Source: DATBHM01 sp036557505 (GTDB lineage: Bacteria > Actinomycetota > UBA4738 > JACQTL01). Taken from it: a stretch of 20,971 nt of DNA. Where the stretch lies: positions 1 to 20,971 of the forward strand of contig DATBHM010000170.1 in assembly GCA_036557505.1 (NCBI GenBank), read 5' to 3'. Of the stretch, positions 1 through 7,588 are shown in pieces; the stretch's first letter is position 1; every line of letters begins with the position of its first letter. The translations under genes were made by a program, and so were the position numbers. The notes beneath the pieces are model-generated. The model was not told where the DNA came from. It did not search any database and saw only the letters and a list, made by a program, of their open reading frames with translations.

Positions 1-43
1 CCCGGTTCCTTTCCAGCATCGAGGGGCATACGCTCGCCTCGAT
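1..43. promoter_or_regulatory. Inverted repeats upstream of the RTX gene
   Basis: Two nested inverted repeats lie just before the first gene: cccggt (1-6) pairs with accggg (44-49), and atcgagg (18-24) pairs with cctcgat (37-43). A TACGCT box (29-34) sits in the inner loop and could be a -10 element with a start near 41. The structure could equally be the terminator of a gene left of the window. No clear -35 box is visible. Confidence 0.25.
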
Positions 44-82
44 ACCGGGGAACCTCCGGGGTGGTCGATAGAGGAGACGGCC

Positions 83-556
83 GTGAACCCGCACGGCACA
101 GGGCGATGGATGTTCGCTCTGGTGGGAACGGCGCTCCTGGCGACTCCGGTGTCGATTGCCTCACGGATGACGGCCGCTCGAACCAGGCCGACGTGTATGG
201 GCCGCACGGCGACCAGGGTCGGGACCCGGGGGGACGACACGATCCGGGGGACGAACGGCCCCGATGTGATCGTCGGACTGGGCGGCAACGACTCGATCCG
301 GGGCTTCGGTGGGAACGACGTCATCTGCGGCGACTGGGGTGACGACACCGTCTTCGGAGACCACGGCGACGACGGCGCCGACCACATCTCGGGCGGGACC
401 GGGGCGGACGTGCTGCACGGCGGCGACGAGCACGACGTCCTGGTGGGCGGCCCGGGCGACGATTTCCTCGACGGCGGGCACGGGCACAACCAGGCGGACG
501 GCGGGCCGGACCGGGACGTCTGCCTCAACGCCGGTCCGACGAAGAACCGCGAGTGA
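83..556 (+). CDS. Small secreted RTX-type calcium-binding repeat protein
   Basis: Predicted to be a 157-residue exported protein made almost wholly of glycine/aspartate-rich RTX nonapeptide repeats, which in known families bind Ca2+ in a parallel beta-roll. A hydrophobic stretch at residues 10-27 looks like a signal peptide or membrane anchor. Repeats of the GGNDxI and GGxGxDxL kind run from about residue 48 to 144 (for example GLGGND at 65-70 and GGPGDDFLDGG at 122-132). Cysteines at 38, 82 and 147 bracket the repeats, and the tail RDVCLNAGPTKN matches the ending I associate with secreted actinobacterial RTX proteins. The GTG start is supported by gaggag at 71-76. No type I secretion genes and no enzymatic domain are present, so export is probably by Sec or Tat, and it is not a haemolysin in any demonstrated sense. 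Role unknown; surface or Ca2+ binding is inference. Confidence 0.8.
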   Translation: MNPHGTGRWMFALVGTALLATPVSIASRMTAARTRPTCMGRTATRVGTRGDDTIRGTNGPDVIVGLGGNDSIRGFGGNDVICGDWGDDTVFGDHGDDGADHISGGTGADVLHGGDEHDVLVGGPGDDFLDGGHGHNQADGGPDRDVCLNAGPTKNRE

Positions 557-570
557 AGACGACTCCGCGG

Positions 571-601
571 TTGGTCAGCCTCTGCCGGCGTTCCCTACAC
601 T
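571..601 (+). promoter_or_regulatory. Candidate promoter of the phosphodiesterase-flippase operon
   Basis: TTGGTC (571-576) and TACACT (596-601) are separated by 19 bases, a long but possible spacer. Transcription would begin near 608, leaving a leader of about 43 bases before the ATG at 651. The 94-base gap after the RTX gene fits a separate transcription unit. Confidence 0.35.
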
Positions 602-650
602 TGCGCGACGCCCCCTACAGGCCTGTTCACCTTCGAAACGGAGCTCTCAC

Positions 651-2243
651 ATGTCCCGAGTCCTGCTGATCGGCTGGGACGGCGCCGACTGGCGGATCCT
701 CGATCCGCTGCTCGAGGCCGGCGCCCTGCCCAACCTCCAGGCGCTGATCGACCGCGGCGCGAAGGGGGTGCTGAAGAGCACCATCCCGACGCATTCGTGG
801 GCCGCCTGGCCGTCGTTCCTCACCGGCGTCGAGCCGGACGACCACGACGTGTGGGACATCCTCGAACACGACCCCCCCGGGGCCGACAAGCACCTCCCCG
901 TGACCTACCGCTCGATCAAGGAACGCACGTTCCTCGCCGACCTCACCGCGGCGGACAAAGAGCAGCTGATGGTGAACGTGCCGCTCTCGTTCCCCCCGCC
1001 CGAGGTCAAGGGCAAGCTGATCGCGGGCGGGGTGCTGCCCAAGGGCAAGCCGTTCACGTGGCCGCACTCGCTGGCCGACGACCTCGCCGCACAGGGCACG
1101 CCGTGGCCGATCAACGGCATGTCGTGGACGACGTACCACAACAAGATCGAGCCGTACCTGGAGGAGGTCCATCGGGTCACGAGGCCCCGTATCGACGCGT
1201 CGCTCAGGCTGATCGGGGAGTCGGACTGGGACGTGGCCACGTTCGTGTTCTTCTCGACCGACCGGGTGCAGCACTGCCTGTCCGAGTTCCTGTCGCCCGA
1301 CCACCCGGACTATGCGACGAACGCGAAGACGCCCACGGCGGAGAAGATCCGCGACGTCTACCGGATGCTCGACGAGGCGCTGGGCAAGCTCGTGGCGAAC
1401 GCCCGCGATGACGACCTCGTGATCTTCATGTCGGACCACGGGTTCCAGTCGTGCACCCGGGCGCTCAACATGGACCGGCTGCTCGCGCAGCTCGGGTTCC
1501 TGCAGTTCTCGGCGTCCCAGGCCGTGTACGGGCCGATGCAGTGGGGGCCGGTGCGTGCGGTCGCGCGCAAGGTGTACGACGCGCTCGGCCTGCACGGCAA
1601 GGTCGCGCTGCGCCAGGCCGTGAACTGGTCGAAGACCCGCGTGTACACGTCGATCCGCTCGACCGGGGAGGGCGTCTCCGTGAACCTCGAGGGCCGCGAG
1701 GTGAACGGGATCGTCAAGCCCGAGGACTACGACAAGGTCCGCGACGAGATCGCGTCCAAGATCGAGTCGTTCGTCGACCCGGCCACCGGCCGCACGCCGG
1801 TGAAGAAGGTCTGGCGGCGCGAGGAGCTGTTCAAGGGCAAGTTCCTCGACTCCGCCCCGGACCTCGTCTTCGAGCCCGCGCCCCTGTACTCGCTCACCCA
1901 CGCGAAGACCGCCCTCGAGGACGCCGACTGGGTGTCGGGCGACCATCGCATCGAGGGTGTGATCGTGGCGGCCGGCCCGAGCGTGTCGAACGACGCGTTC
2001 GAACGGCAGCCGGCGTCGCTCATCGACCTGGCGCCCACGATCCTCGCCGCTGTCGACGCCCCGGCCTCCGTCCAGCACACCGGGAAGGTGCTCCAGCCGC
2101 TGGTCGGTGCCGACGCCACCGTGCGGGCCGGCGACGCGGCAGCGCCCGTGGCCATCCCGGGGATGGGTGGAGAGGCCGCCGTCTCGGACACCGAGGCCGA
2201 CGAGATGGAGGAACATCTCCGCGGCCTGGGGTACCTCGAGTAG
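651..2243 (+). CDS. Alkaline phosphatase superfamily phosphodiesterase (type I phosphodiesterase/nucleotide pyrophosphatase-like)
   Basis: A 530-residue metal-dependent phospho- or phosphodiester hydrolase of the alkaline phosphatase superfamily. The two-metal site can be traced: Asp10 in GWDGADW, Asp204 and His208 in STDRVQH, Asp262 and His263 in MSDHG, and His432 in GDHRIEG. The PTHSWAAWPSFLTG segment near residue 46 is where the nucleophilic Ser/Thr lies in this family. There is no signal peptide or membrane helix, so it appears cytoplasmic. An upstream extension of the frame exists, but the ATG at 651 begins exactly at the conserved first beta strand. The stop lies four bases before the flippase start, so the two are probably translationally coupled. 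By context the substrate may be a lipid-linked or nucleotide-activated sugar; substrate is not readable from sequence. The C-terminal EEHLRGLGYLE is a motif I associate with this subfamily. Confidence 0.85.
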   Translation: MSRVLLIGWDGADWRILDPLLEAGALPNLQALIDRGAKGVLKSTIPTHSWAAWPSFLTGVEPDDHDVWDILEHDPPGADKHLPVTYRSIKERTFLADLTAADKEQLMVNVPLSFPPPEVKGKLIAGGVLPKGKPFTWPHSLADDLAAQGTPWPINGMSWTTYHNKIEPYLEEVHRVTRPRIDASLRLIGESDWDVATFVFFSTDRVQHCLSEFLSPDHPDYATNAKTPTAEKIRDVYRMLDEALGKLVANARDDDLVIFMSDHGFQSCTRALNMDRLLAQLGFLQFSASQAVYGPMQWGPVRAVARKVYDALGLHGKVALRQAVNWSKTRVYTSIRSTGEGVSVNLEGREVNGIVKPEDYDKVRDEIASKIESFVDPATGRTPVKKVWRREELFKGKFLDSAPDLVFEPAPLYSLTHAKTALEDADWVSGDHRIEGVIVAAGPSVSNDAFERQPASLIDLAPTILAAVDAPASVQHTGKVLQPLVGADATVRAGDAAAPVAIPGMGGEAAVSDTEADEMEEHLRGLGYLE

Positions 2244-2247
2244 TCAC

Positions 2248-4005
2248 GTGGCCCGAGCCGGCCGACCCACCACGCGTTCCGAGGGCGAGCCGCCCGACGA
2301 CGGCGACACGTCCGAACCGTCCGATGATGCTCGCCGGGGGGACGGCGACCTGAGCGCCGACGAGGCCGCCGAGGAGGCGAGTCTCCCACTCGAGCACGGC
2401 AACGGTGGACGGCGGCGGGCCGACGGGAGCGGCGGGTTCCGCGGCGCGCTCGAGTCCGTCCTGCCGCGGCGCGAGTTCGGCGACCAGCGCGACATCCTCG
2501 GAGGCGCCGGCCAGAACGTGATCGGCCTCGCGGCCGGCGTGCTGGCCACGTTCGTCACCCAGATCGTGATGACGCGCACGCTCGGCGCGCAGCTGTTCGG
2601 CGTGGTCACGGTCACCACGCAGTTCGCATTCATCGCCTCGACGGCGACCCGGTTCGGGATGGACGTGGCCAACGTCCGCCTGGTCGCGATCCTCGACGGC
2701 CGGGGCGAGCAGGGCCGCATCCGGCACCTCGTCCGCAAGTCGGTGTGGATCTCGGGCATCGTCTCGGTGGCCGTCGGCCTGATCGTGTTCGCACTGTCGT
2801 CGTGGCTGGCGAGCACGTTCGTGGCGCCCGACCTCCACCGGCAGGGGACCGTGTCGTTCTGGGCGGCGGCGCTGGCGATCCCGTTCGCGGCGGTGACCTG
2901 GTCCTACCTCGGCGGGACGCGTGGCCTGAAGATCATGCGGCACACGCTGTACATCTTCTGGATCGGCCAGCCGGTCGGCTGGATCCTGTTCGCGATCGCC
3001 GGCTGGTTCGTCGCGTCGAAGACGGCCGGCGTGTCCTCGTTCGCGTACGCGTTCTCGTGGATCGTGGCGTGCGGCCTGGCGGCCTGGGCGTGGGAACGCG
3101 AGTCGCGGGGGTTCGACGCGATGCCCCGCGGCGAGGGGATCCCCGAGGAGCAGACCGGTCACCTGCTGCGGTTCGGCATGCTCAGGACGCCGGCCACCCT
3201 GTTCGCGCAGCTGCTGTTCTGGATCGACACGTTCGTGCTGGCGGCGATCAAGCCGGGGCAGGTCGGCGTGTACGGCGCGACGGTGCGGACCGGGCAGTCG
3301 CTGCTGCTGTTCCTCACCTCGCTGTCGCTCGTGTTCAGCCCGTTCGTGGCCGACCTCCACCATCGGGGCGAACGCGACAAGCTCGACGCGCTGTACAAGA
3401 ACGTCACCCGGTGGGGGCTGGCGACGACGCTCCCCATCCTGCTGGCGCTGGCGATCCTGCCCGGGACGATCATGCGGGTGTACGGCAACGAGTTCGTCGC
3501 AGGGAAGGCCGCCCTGCAGATCCTGATCATCGGGCTGATCGTGCCGGTGATCGTGGGGACGGTCGGGTTCATCCTCATCATGGTCGGGCGGACCGGCTGG
3601 GACCTGCTGGTGTACATGGGGTCGTTCATCACGGCGGTCGGGATCGCCGTGGTGCTCGCGCCGCACATCGGCATGCGGGGAACCGCCATCGCCGAGGCCG
3701 TGACCCTCACCGCGTCGGCGATCGCCCGGCTGCTGCTGGTCCGGCACTTCGTGCGCATCTGGCCGTTCGACCGGGCGTTCCTCCGGCTGATCGTGCCGAC
3801 GGTCGCGGGGGGCGTCGCGATGTGGGCGGCGCACCAGGTGCTGGCCGGCCCGAAGTGGCTGATCGACCTGGGTGGCTCGATCGTGTTCGGAACGCTGGTC
3901 TACGGCGTGCTGCTGGTGGCGATCGGCCTCAAGCCGGGCGAGCGCCGGCTGCTGATCACCCTGCTCAAGCGCATGCTTCCGGGCGGCTCCCCGGCAGCGG
4001 CGTAG
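2248..4005 (+). CDS. Polysaccharide/lipid-linked oligosaccharide flippase (MOP superfamily, Wzx-like)
   Basis: A 585-residue integral membrane protein of the MOP flippase superfamily, predicted to move undecaprenyl-linked glycans across the cytoplasmic membrane. After about 88 hydrophilic, acid-rich residues, a dozen or more hydrophobic helices follow, starting with NVIGLAAGVLATFVTQIVMT (90-109) and the family-typical RTLGAQLFGVVTV segment. Central repeats such as RTPATLFAQLLFWIDTFVL and the GVYGATVRTGQSL loop also fit. The GTG at 2248 is chosen because it is four bases after the phosphodiesterase stop and is the only plausible start before the first helix; no strong ribosome-binding site is seen, consistent with coupling. 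The charged N-terminal tail is longer than usual for Wzx proteins and may be a regulatory or partner-binding segment. No glycosyltransferases are nearby, so the transported glycan is unknown. Confidence 0.82.
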   Translation: MARAGRPTTRSEGEPPDDGDTSEPSDDARRGDGDLSADEAAEEASLPLEHGNGGRRRADGSGGFRGALESVLPRREFGDQRDILGGAGQNVIGLAAGVLATFVTQIVMTRTLGAQLFGVVTVTTQFAFIASTATRFGMDVANVRLVAILDGRGEQGRIRHLVRKSVWISGIVSVAVGLIVFALSSWLASTFVAPDLHRQGTVSFWAAALAIPFAAVTWSYLGGTRGLKIMRHTLYIFWIGQPVGWILFAIAGWFVASKTAGVSSFAYAFSWIVACGLAAWAWERESRGFDAMPRGEGIPEEQTGHLLRFGMLRTPATLFAQLLFWIDTFVLAAIKPGQVGVYGATVRTGQSLLLFLTSLSLVFSPFVADLHHRGERDKLDALYKNVTRWGLATTLPILLALAILPGTIMRVYGNEFVAGKAALQILIIGLIVPVIVGTVGFILIMVGRTGWDLLVYMGSFITAVGIAVVLAPHIGMRGTAIAEAVTLTASAIARLLLVRHFVRIWPFDRAFLRLIVPTVAGGVAMWAAHQVLAGPKWLIDLGGSIVFGTLVYGVLLVAIGLKPGERRLLITLLKRMLPGGSPAAA

Positions 4006-4035
4006 CCGTCCGCGACGTCCGACGCGGCCCGGACC

Positions 4036-4617
4036 CTACCGGAGGTCCCGGGAGGGTGGCCGCACGGGGTCGAGCTGCAGGGCCCCGATGACGCCGGGGG
4101 GGCCCGCCTGGGACGTCCCGTCGCTCGAGAGCAGCGGCATCGGCGGGGCCACGACCCGCGGCAGAACGAGGAGCGGTTCGGCCTCGGGCAGCGCCACCAC
4201 GGGCTCCGTGTCGGCGGCGAGCGAGACTCCCGCGAACCCCCCGAGCTCGTTGCGCGCCTGGGAACGGAGTCGGAGGCCGTGGCCGTTCCTGGCCTCCTCC
4301 AGGAACCCGAAGTCGTCCCCGCGGTGGGCGCGGACGGCGGCCACGATCATCAGGACCAGCCCGGGTCCGAACGCGACGCCGGACCGGATGAACGCGCCGA
4401 GGGACGCGATCCCGAGCAACAGGGACGCGACGGTCAACGCGGCCGGTGATCGGGGGAGCACCAGCGCGAGCACTCCGGCCGCGGTGCCGACGAGCAGGCA
4501 GAACACGGCGAACGGGGGCGCGCCCCCCGGATAGGACGTGATGTACGTGGCGGTGTAGAACGCGCCGCCGAGCGTCACCACGCCGGCAATGCGCGCCACC
4601 CTGACGTTCCCCCTCAT
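4036..4617 (-). CDS. Hypothetical four-helix membrane protein
   Basis: I do not recognise this family. The 193-residue product has four hydrophobic segments at about residues 7-27, 34-55, 58-78 and 82-97, then a soluble C-terminal half of about 95 residues predicted to face one side of the membrane. The frame is open upstream of the chosen start, but the ATG at 4617 is preceded by an AGGGGGT ribosome-binding site a few bases away, and the upstream extension is proline/arginine-rich and unconvincing. It is convergent with the flippase (30-base gap). A TTGACT box (4696-4701, minus strand) upstream resembles a -35 element but I see no good -10 at the right distance. Function unknown. Confidence 0.6.
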   Translation of the reverse strand: MRGNVRVARIAGVVTLGGAFYTATYITSYPGGAPPFAVFCLLVGTAAGVLALVLPRSPAALTVASLLLGIASLGAFIRSGVAFGPGLVLMIVAAVRAHRGDDFGFLEEARNGHGLRLRSQARNELGGFAGVSLAADTEPVVALPEAEPLLVLPRVVAPPMPLLSSDGTSQAGPPGVIGALQLDPVRPPSRDLR

Positions 4618-4727
4618 CGGCACCCCCTGGGACCACCATCCTGCCGGATCGCACCGCCGTGCGCATCCCGCGTCGATGGTTCCCGTGCGGTGACGAGTCA
4701 ACCGCGCCGAAGGTCGGCCCGGCATCG

Positions 4728-4761
4728 GCCGAACGGCTCGAAAAGGCTCAAACCGTTCGGC
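4728..4761 (-). terminator. Hairpin straddling the stop codon of the LOG-like gene
   Basis: gccgaacgg (4728-4736) pairs perfectly with ccgttcggc (4753-4761), a 9-bp GC-rich stem with a 16-base loop. On the minus strand the first arm is the last codons of the LOG-like gene and the loop holds its TGA (4748-4750). No T-tract follows, so it is either a weak or Rho-assisted terminator or an RNA 3'-end stabiliser. Confidence 0.4.
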
Positions 4762-5239
4762 GGGTCTGATGGAGCGCGAGCTCGACCGCCCGCTCGGGGG
4801 ACTCGGCGACCTCGATGCCGGCGACCGCTTCGCCGCGGCGGACGAGGTCCCACGTCAGGAGGCCGATCACCGGCGTCCCGATCTTCAGCGCGAACGCGAT
4901 CTCGCTGAGCGTTCCGAACTCGCCACCCACGGCGATCATCACGTCGGCCGTCCTGGCGATGAGGGCGTTGCGCATCTCGCCCATGCCGGTCGGTACGGCG
5001 ATCGTGACGTGGGGGTTCGCCTCGGCCCGGTCGAACCCGGGGAGGATGCCGACGACGGTCCCGCCCTCACCCGCGGCGCCCCTCGAGACTGCCTCCATCA
5101 CGCCGGTCGACCCGCCGCACACGACCACGGCGCCGGCCCGCGCCAGGAGCCGTCCGACCTCCTCGGCGGCCGCGGCCTCGTCGTCGGACGCCAGGCCGGG
5201 ACCCACCACGGCGGCGTAGACCACGCGGATCACCCCCAT
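4748..5239 (-). CDS. LOG-like (TIGR00725 type) nucleotide-binding protein
   Basis: A 163-residue Rossmann-fold protein of the Lonely-Guy/lysine-decarboxylase-like superfamily. Visible motifs are GGSTGVMEAVSRGA, EMRNALIARTADVMIAVGG and GGEFGTLSEIAFAL, corresponding to the family's nucleotide-binding loop and the GGxGTxxE active-site motif; the usual PGG is VGG here. The family's best-known members hydrolyse N-glycosidic bonds of nucleoside monophosphates, but TIGR00725-type members lack a proven reaction, so substrate is open. The ATG at 5239 overlaps the last ten bases of the helicase gene, indicating translational coupling. The length matches the family (about 160-180 residues). Confidence 0.75.
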   Translation of the reverse strand: MGVIRVVYAAVVGPGLASDDEAAAAEEVGRLLARAGAVVVCGGSTGVMEAVSRGAAGEGGTVVGILPGFDRAEANPHVTIAVPTGMGEMRNALIARTADVMIAVGGEFGTLSEIAFALKIGTPVIGLLTWDLVRRGEAVAGIEVAESPERAVELALHQTRRTV

Positions 5240-7506
5240 CGCTCGCCGAGCATGGCCGACAGGAGCGCGACCGCGCCCGGCTTGTCCAGCGGCTCGTTGC
5301 CGTTGCCGCACTTGGGGGACTGCACGCACGACGGGCAGCCCCGGTTGCACGGGCAGTCCCGGACGGTCTCCAGCGTGGCGCGGAGCCACCGTTCCTCGCT
5401 CCGGAACCCCCGTTCGGTGATGCCGGCGCCACCGGGGTAGCCGTCGTACACGAAGATCGCGCACGAATCGGTGTCGGGGTGGTACGCCGTCGACACTCCA
5501 CCCACGTCCCACCGATCGCACGTCGCGATGAGCGGGAGGAGGCCGATCGCCGCATGTTCGGCGGCGTGCGCGGCGCCGGGAACGTCGACCGTCGCGAGCG
5601 CGGCCCGGTCCAGGACGCGGTTGGGGACGGCCCACCACACCGCCTTCGTGGTGAGCACCTGTGGCGGCATCGCGAGCGGGATCTCGTCGAGCGCCTCGCC
5701 GGTGAGGTGGAGCTTGCGCACGTAGCTCGTGACCTGTCGGGTGACGGTGACCGTGCCGAAGAACGACGGTGTCTCCGGACCCACCTGCGATCGGTCGAGT
5801 GGATCGACGATCTCGATGTCCGTGACGTCGCGCGACTGGGTGTACCAGTCGGCCTCGCTCCTCGTGACGAGGGCGACGCCACGGTCGAGGTCGAGCTGTG
5901 CCACCTCGAACTGCTCGCCCTGGTGGAGGTAGATCGCCCCGGTGTGCAGCGTGAAGTGCGCGCGGAACTCGTCCGCCGTCCCGAGCAGCTCACCCGTTTC
6001 GTCCAGGACGATGGCGATCTGACCGCCGGACGCGCTGCGGATGTCGATCATCCGGTGGGGCGACTCCCGTCCCCGGTGGTGGAGCGTGTCGCCGCGGCGT
6101 GTGAGCTCGCCGGCCCCGACCAGCCCGTCGACGGCCGCGTTCACCAGGTCCGGGTCCCCGAAGAAGGACAGCTCGTCGGCCCCCAGCGGCTGCTCGCGGG
6201 CGGCACAGAGCAGGTGCGGGCCCAGCACGTACGGGTTGGTCGGGTCCACGACCGCGGCCTCGGGCGGCTTGTGGAAGAGGTCGCCGGGGTGGGCCACGAG
6301 GTACTGGTCGAGCGGGTCGTCGTTCGCCACGAGCACGGCGAGGGAGCCCGTCCCCCGGCGGCCCGCCCGGCCGGCTTGCTGCCACATCGATGCACGGGTT
6401 CCCGGGTAGCCGGCCAGGATCGCCGCGTCGAGCGACCCGACGTCGATCCCCAGCTCGAGCGCGCTCGTGGCCGCCACGGCGAGCAGGTCGCCGTCGGCCA
6501 GGGCGCGTTCCAGGCGGCGGCGTTCCTCGGGGAGGTAGCCGGCCCGGTACGCCTTGATCCGGTCCTTGTACACACCGGGCACCTCGCGGCGGGCGAACTC
6601 CGCCAGCAGCTCAGCGGCCCGCCGCGACCGTGCGAACGCGATCGTTCGAACCTCTTGCGCCGCAAGCCGTCCCAGCAGGTAGGACGCCTCGCTGACGGCG
6701 CCCCGCCGGGCACCGGTCTCGTCGTCGACGATCGGCGGGTTCCACAGCGCGAACAGCTTCTCCCCGCGCGGCGAGTCGTCCCGGACCACTTCGTCGAAGG
6801 GCAGCCCGGTCAGTCGACCAGCGAGCTCAGTGGGGTTCCCGACGGTCGCCGTCGCCATCACGAACCGGGGGTCGCCGCCATACCGGGCGACCAGCCGCCG
6901 CAGCCGCCGCAGGACCATGGCCACGTGCGAGCCGAACACCCCCCGCGCCACGTGCGCCTCATCGACCACGACGTACGCGAGCCGAAGGAGGAAGTCCGCC
7001 CACCGTCCGTGGTCGGGCAGCATCGACGCGTGGAGCATGTCGGGGTTGGACATCACGAGGTTGGCGTTGCGCCGGATCATCGGACGCTCGACCGAGGGAG
7101 TGTCGCCGTCGAACACCGCCGCCCGGATCTGGGGCAGCTTCAGCGACCGGACCTGGCGGAGCTGGTCGCGGGCCAGCGCCTTCGTCGGGAACAGGTAGAG
7201 GGCGGTCGCCTTCGGGTCCTGCAGGACCGTCGACGCGTACGCCATGTTGTAGACGAGCGTCTTCCCGGACGCCGTGCCGGTCGAGATGACGACGTTCGAG
7301 CCGGAAGCCACCGAGTCGAACGCCGCCCGTTGGTGCGGGTAGAGCCCCTCGATGCCCAGGAGGCCGAGCCGCTGCACCAGCAGCTCCGGCACGTCGGGGA
7401 ACGGAAGCACCTCGGGCTCCCGTTCCGGCAGCTCCTCGATGTGCACGAGCGACTCGGCGAACGCCGGATCGCCGGCGAACTCCCCGAGGAACGCACGCGG
7501 ATCCAC
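5230..7506 (-). CDS. DEAD/DEAH-box DNA helicase, MrfA/YprA-Hrq1 type with C-terminal Zn-binding DUF1998 region
   Basis: A 758-residue superfamily 2 helicase. Seen in order: Walker A GTASGKT (77-83), DEAH box near 182, motif III MATATVGNP, motif V SALELGIDVG and motif VI QQAGRAGRRG. The C-terminal third ends with a cysteine cluster, CPCNRGCPSCVQSPKC (around 716-731), which in MrfA-family proteins binds Zn2+ and is needed for function. Family members act in repair of mitomycin-type DNA damage and crosslinks; that role here is by homology. The frame opens further upstream, but the GTG at 7506 starts a typical N-terminus and has a TACGAT box seven bases before it, fitting leaderless transcription. 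It is divergent from the CaCA exchanger and overlaps the LOG-like gene downstream. Confidence 0.88.
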   Translation of the reverse strand: MDPRAFLGEFAGDPAFAESLVHIEELPEREPEVLPFPDVPELLVQRLGLLGIEGLYPHQRAAFDSVASGSNVVISTGTASGKTLVYNMAYASTVLQDPKATALYLFPTKALARDQLRQVRSLKLPQIRAAVFDGDTPSVERPMIRRNANLVMSNPDMLHASMLPDHGRWADFLLRLAYVVVDEAHVARGVFGSHVAMVLRRLRRLVARYGGDPRFVMATATVGNPTELAGRLTGLPFDEVVRDDSPRGEKLFALWNPPIVDDETGARRGAVSEASYLLGRLAAQEVRTIAFARSRRAAELLAEFARREVPGVYKDRIKAYRAGYLPEERRRLERALADGDLLAVAATSALELGIDVGSLDAAILAGYPGTRASMWQQAGRAGRRGTGSLAVLVANDDPLDQYLVAHPGDLFHKPPEAAVVDPTNPYVLGPHLLCAAREQPLGADELSFFGDPDLVNAAVDGLVGAGELTRRGDTLHHRGRESPHRMIDIRSASGGQIAIVLDETGELLGTADEFRAHFTLHTGAIYLHQGEQFEVAQLDLDRGVALVTRSEADWYTQSRDVTDIEIVDPLDRSQVGPETPSFFGTVTVTRQVTSYVRKLHLTGEALDEIPLAMPPQVLTTKAVWWAVPNRVLDRAALATVDVPGAAHAAEHAAIGLLPLIATCDRWDVGGVSTAYHPDTDSCAIFVYDGYPGGAGITERGFRSEERWLRATLETVRDCPCNRGCPSCVQSPKCGNGNEPLDKPGAVALLSAMLGERWG

Positions 7507-7588
7507 GGCACCGATCGTAGACGCGGGCAACGCCGCCAGGGGCCGTCGGTGGGGTCGGTGCTGGTGCCGCCGATAGGATCGGCCGTTC
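7507..7588. promoter_or_regulatory. Divergent promoter region, helicase / cation exchanger
   Basis: Eighty-two bases hold both promoters. On the minus strand TACGAT (7514-7519) lies 7 bases before the helicase GTG. On the plus strand TAGGAT (7574-7579) lies 9 bases before the exchanger ATG. Both spacings imply leaderless or nearly leaderless mRNAs. No convincing -35 boxes are visible. Confidence 0.5.

Noticed and set aside
83..556. Haemolysin or RTX toxin
   Set aside because: Only the repeats are present; there is no toxin domain, acyltransferase or type I secretion gene.
2020..3834. A 604-codon frame antisense to the flippase
   Set aside because: It is His/Arg/Asp-rich shadow sequence opposite a clear membrane protein.
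4748..5239. Cytokinin-activating LOG phosphoribohydrolase
   Set aside because: The motif is VGGEFGTLSE rather than the PGGxGTxxE of true LOG enzymes, and the protein fits the TIGR00725 branch better.
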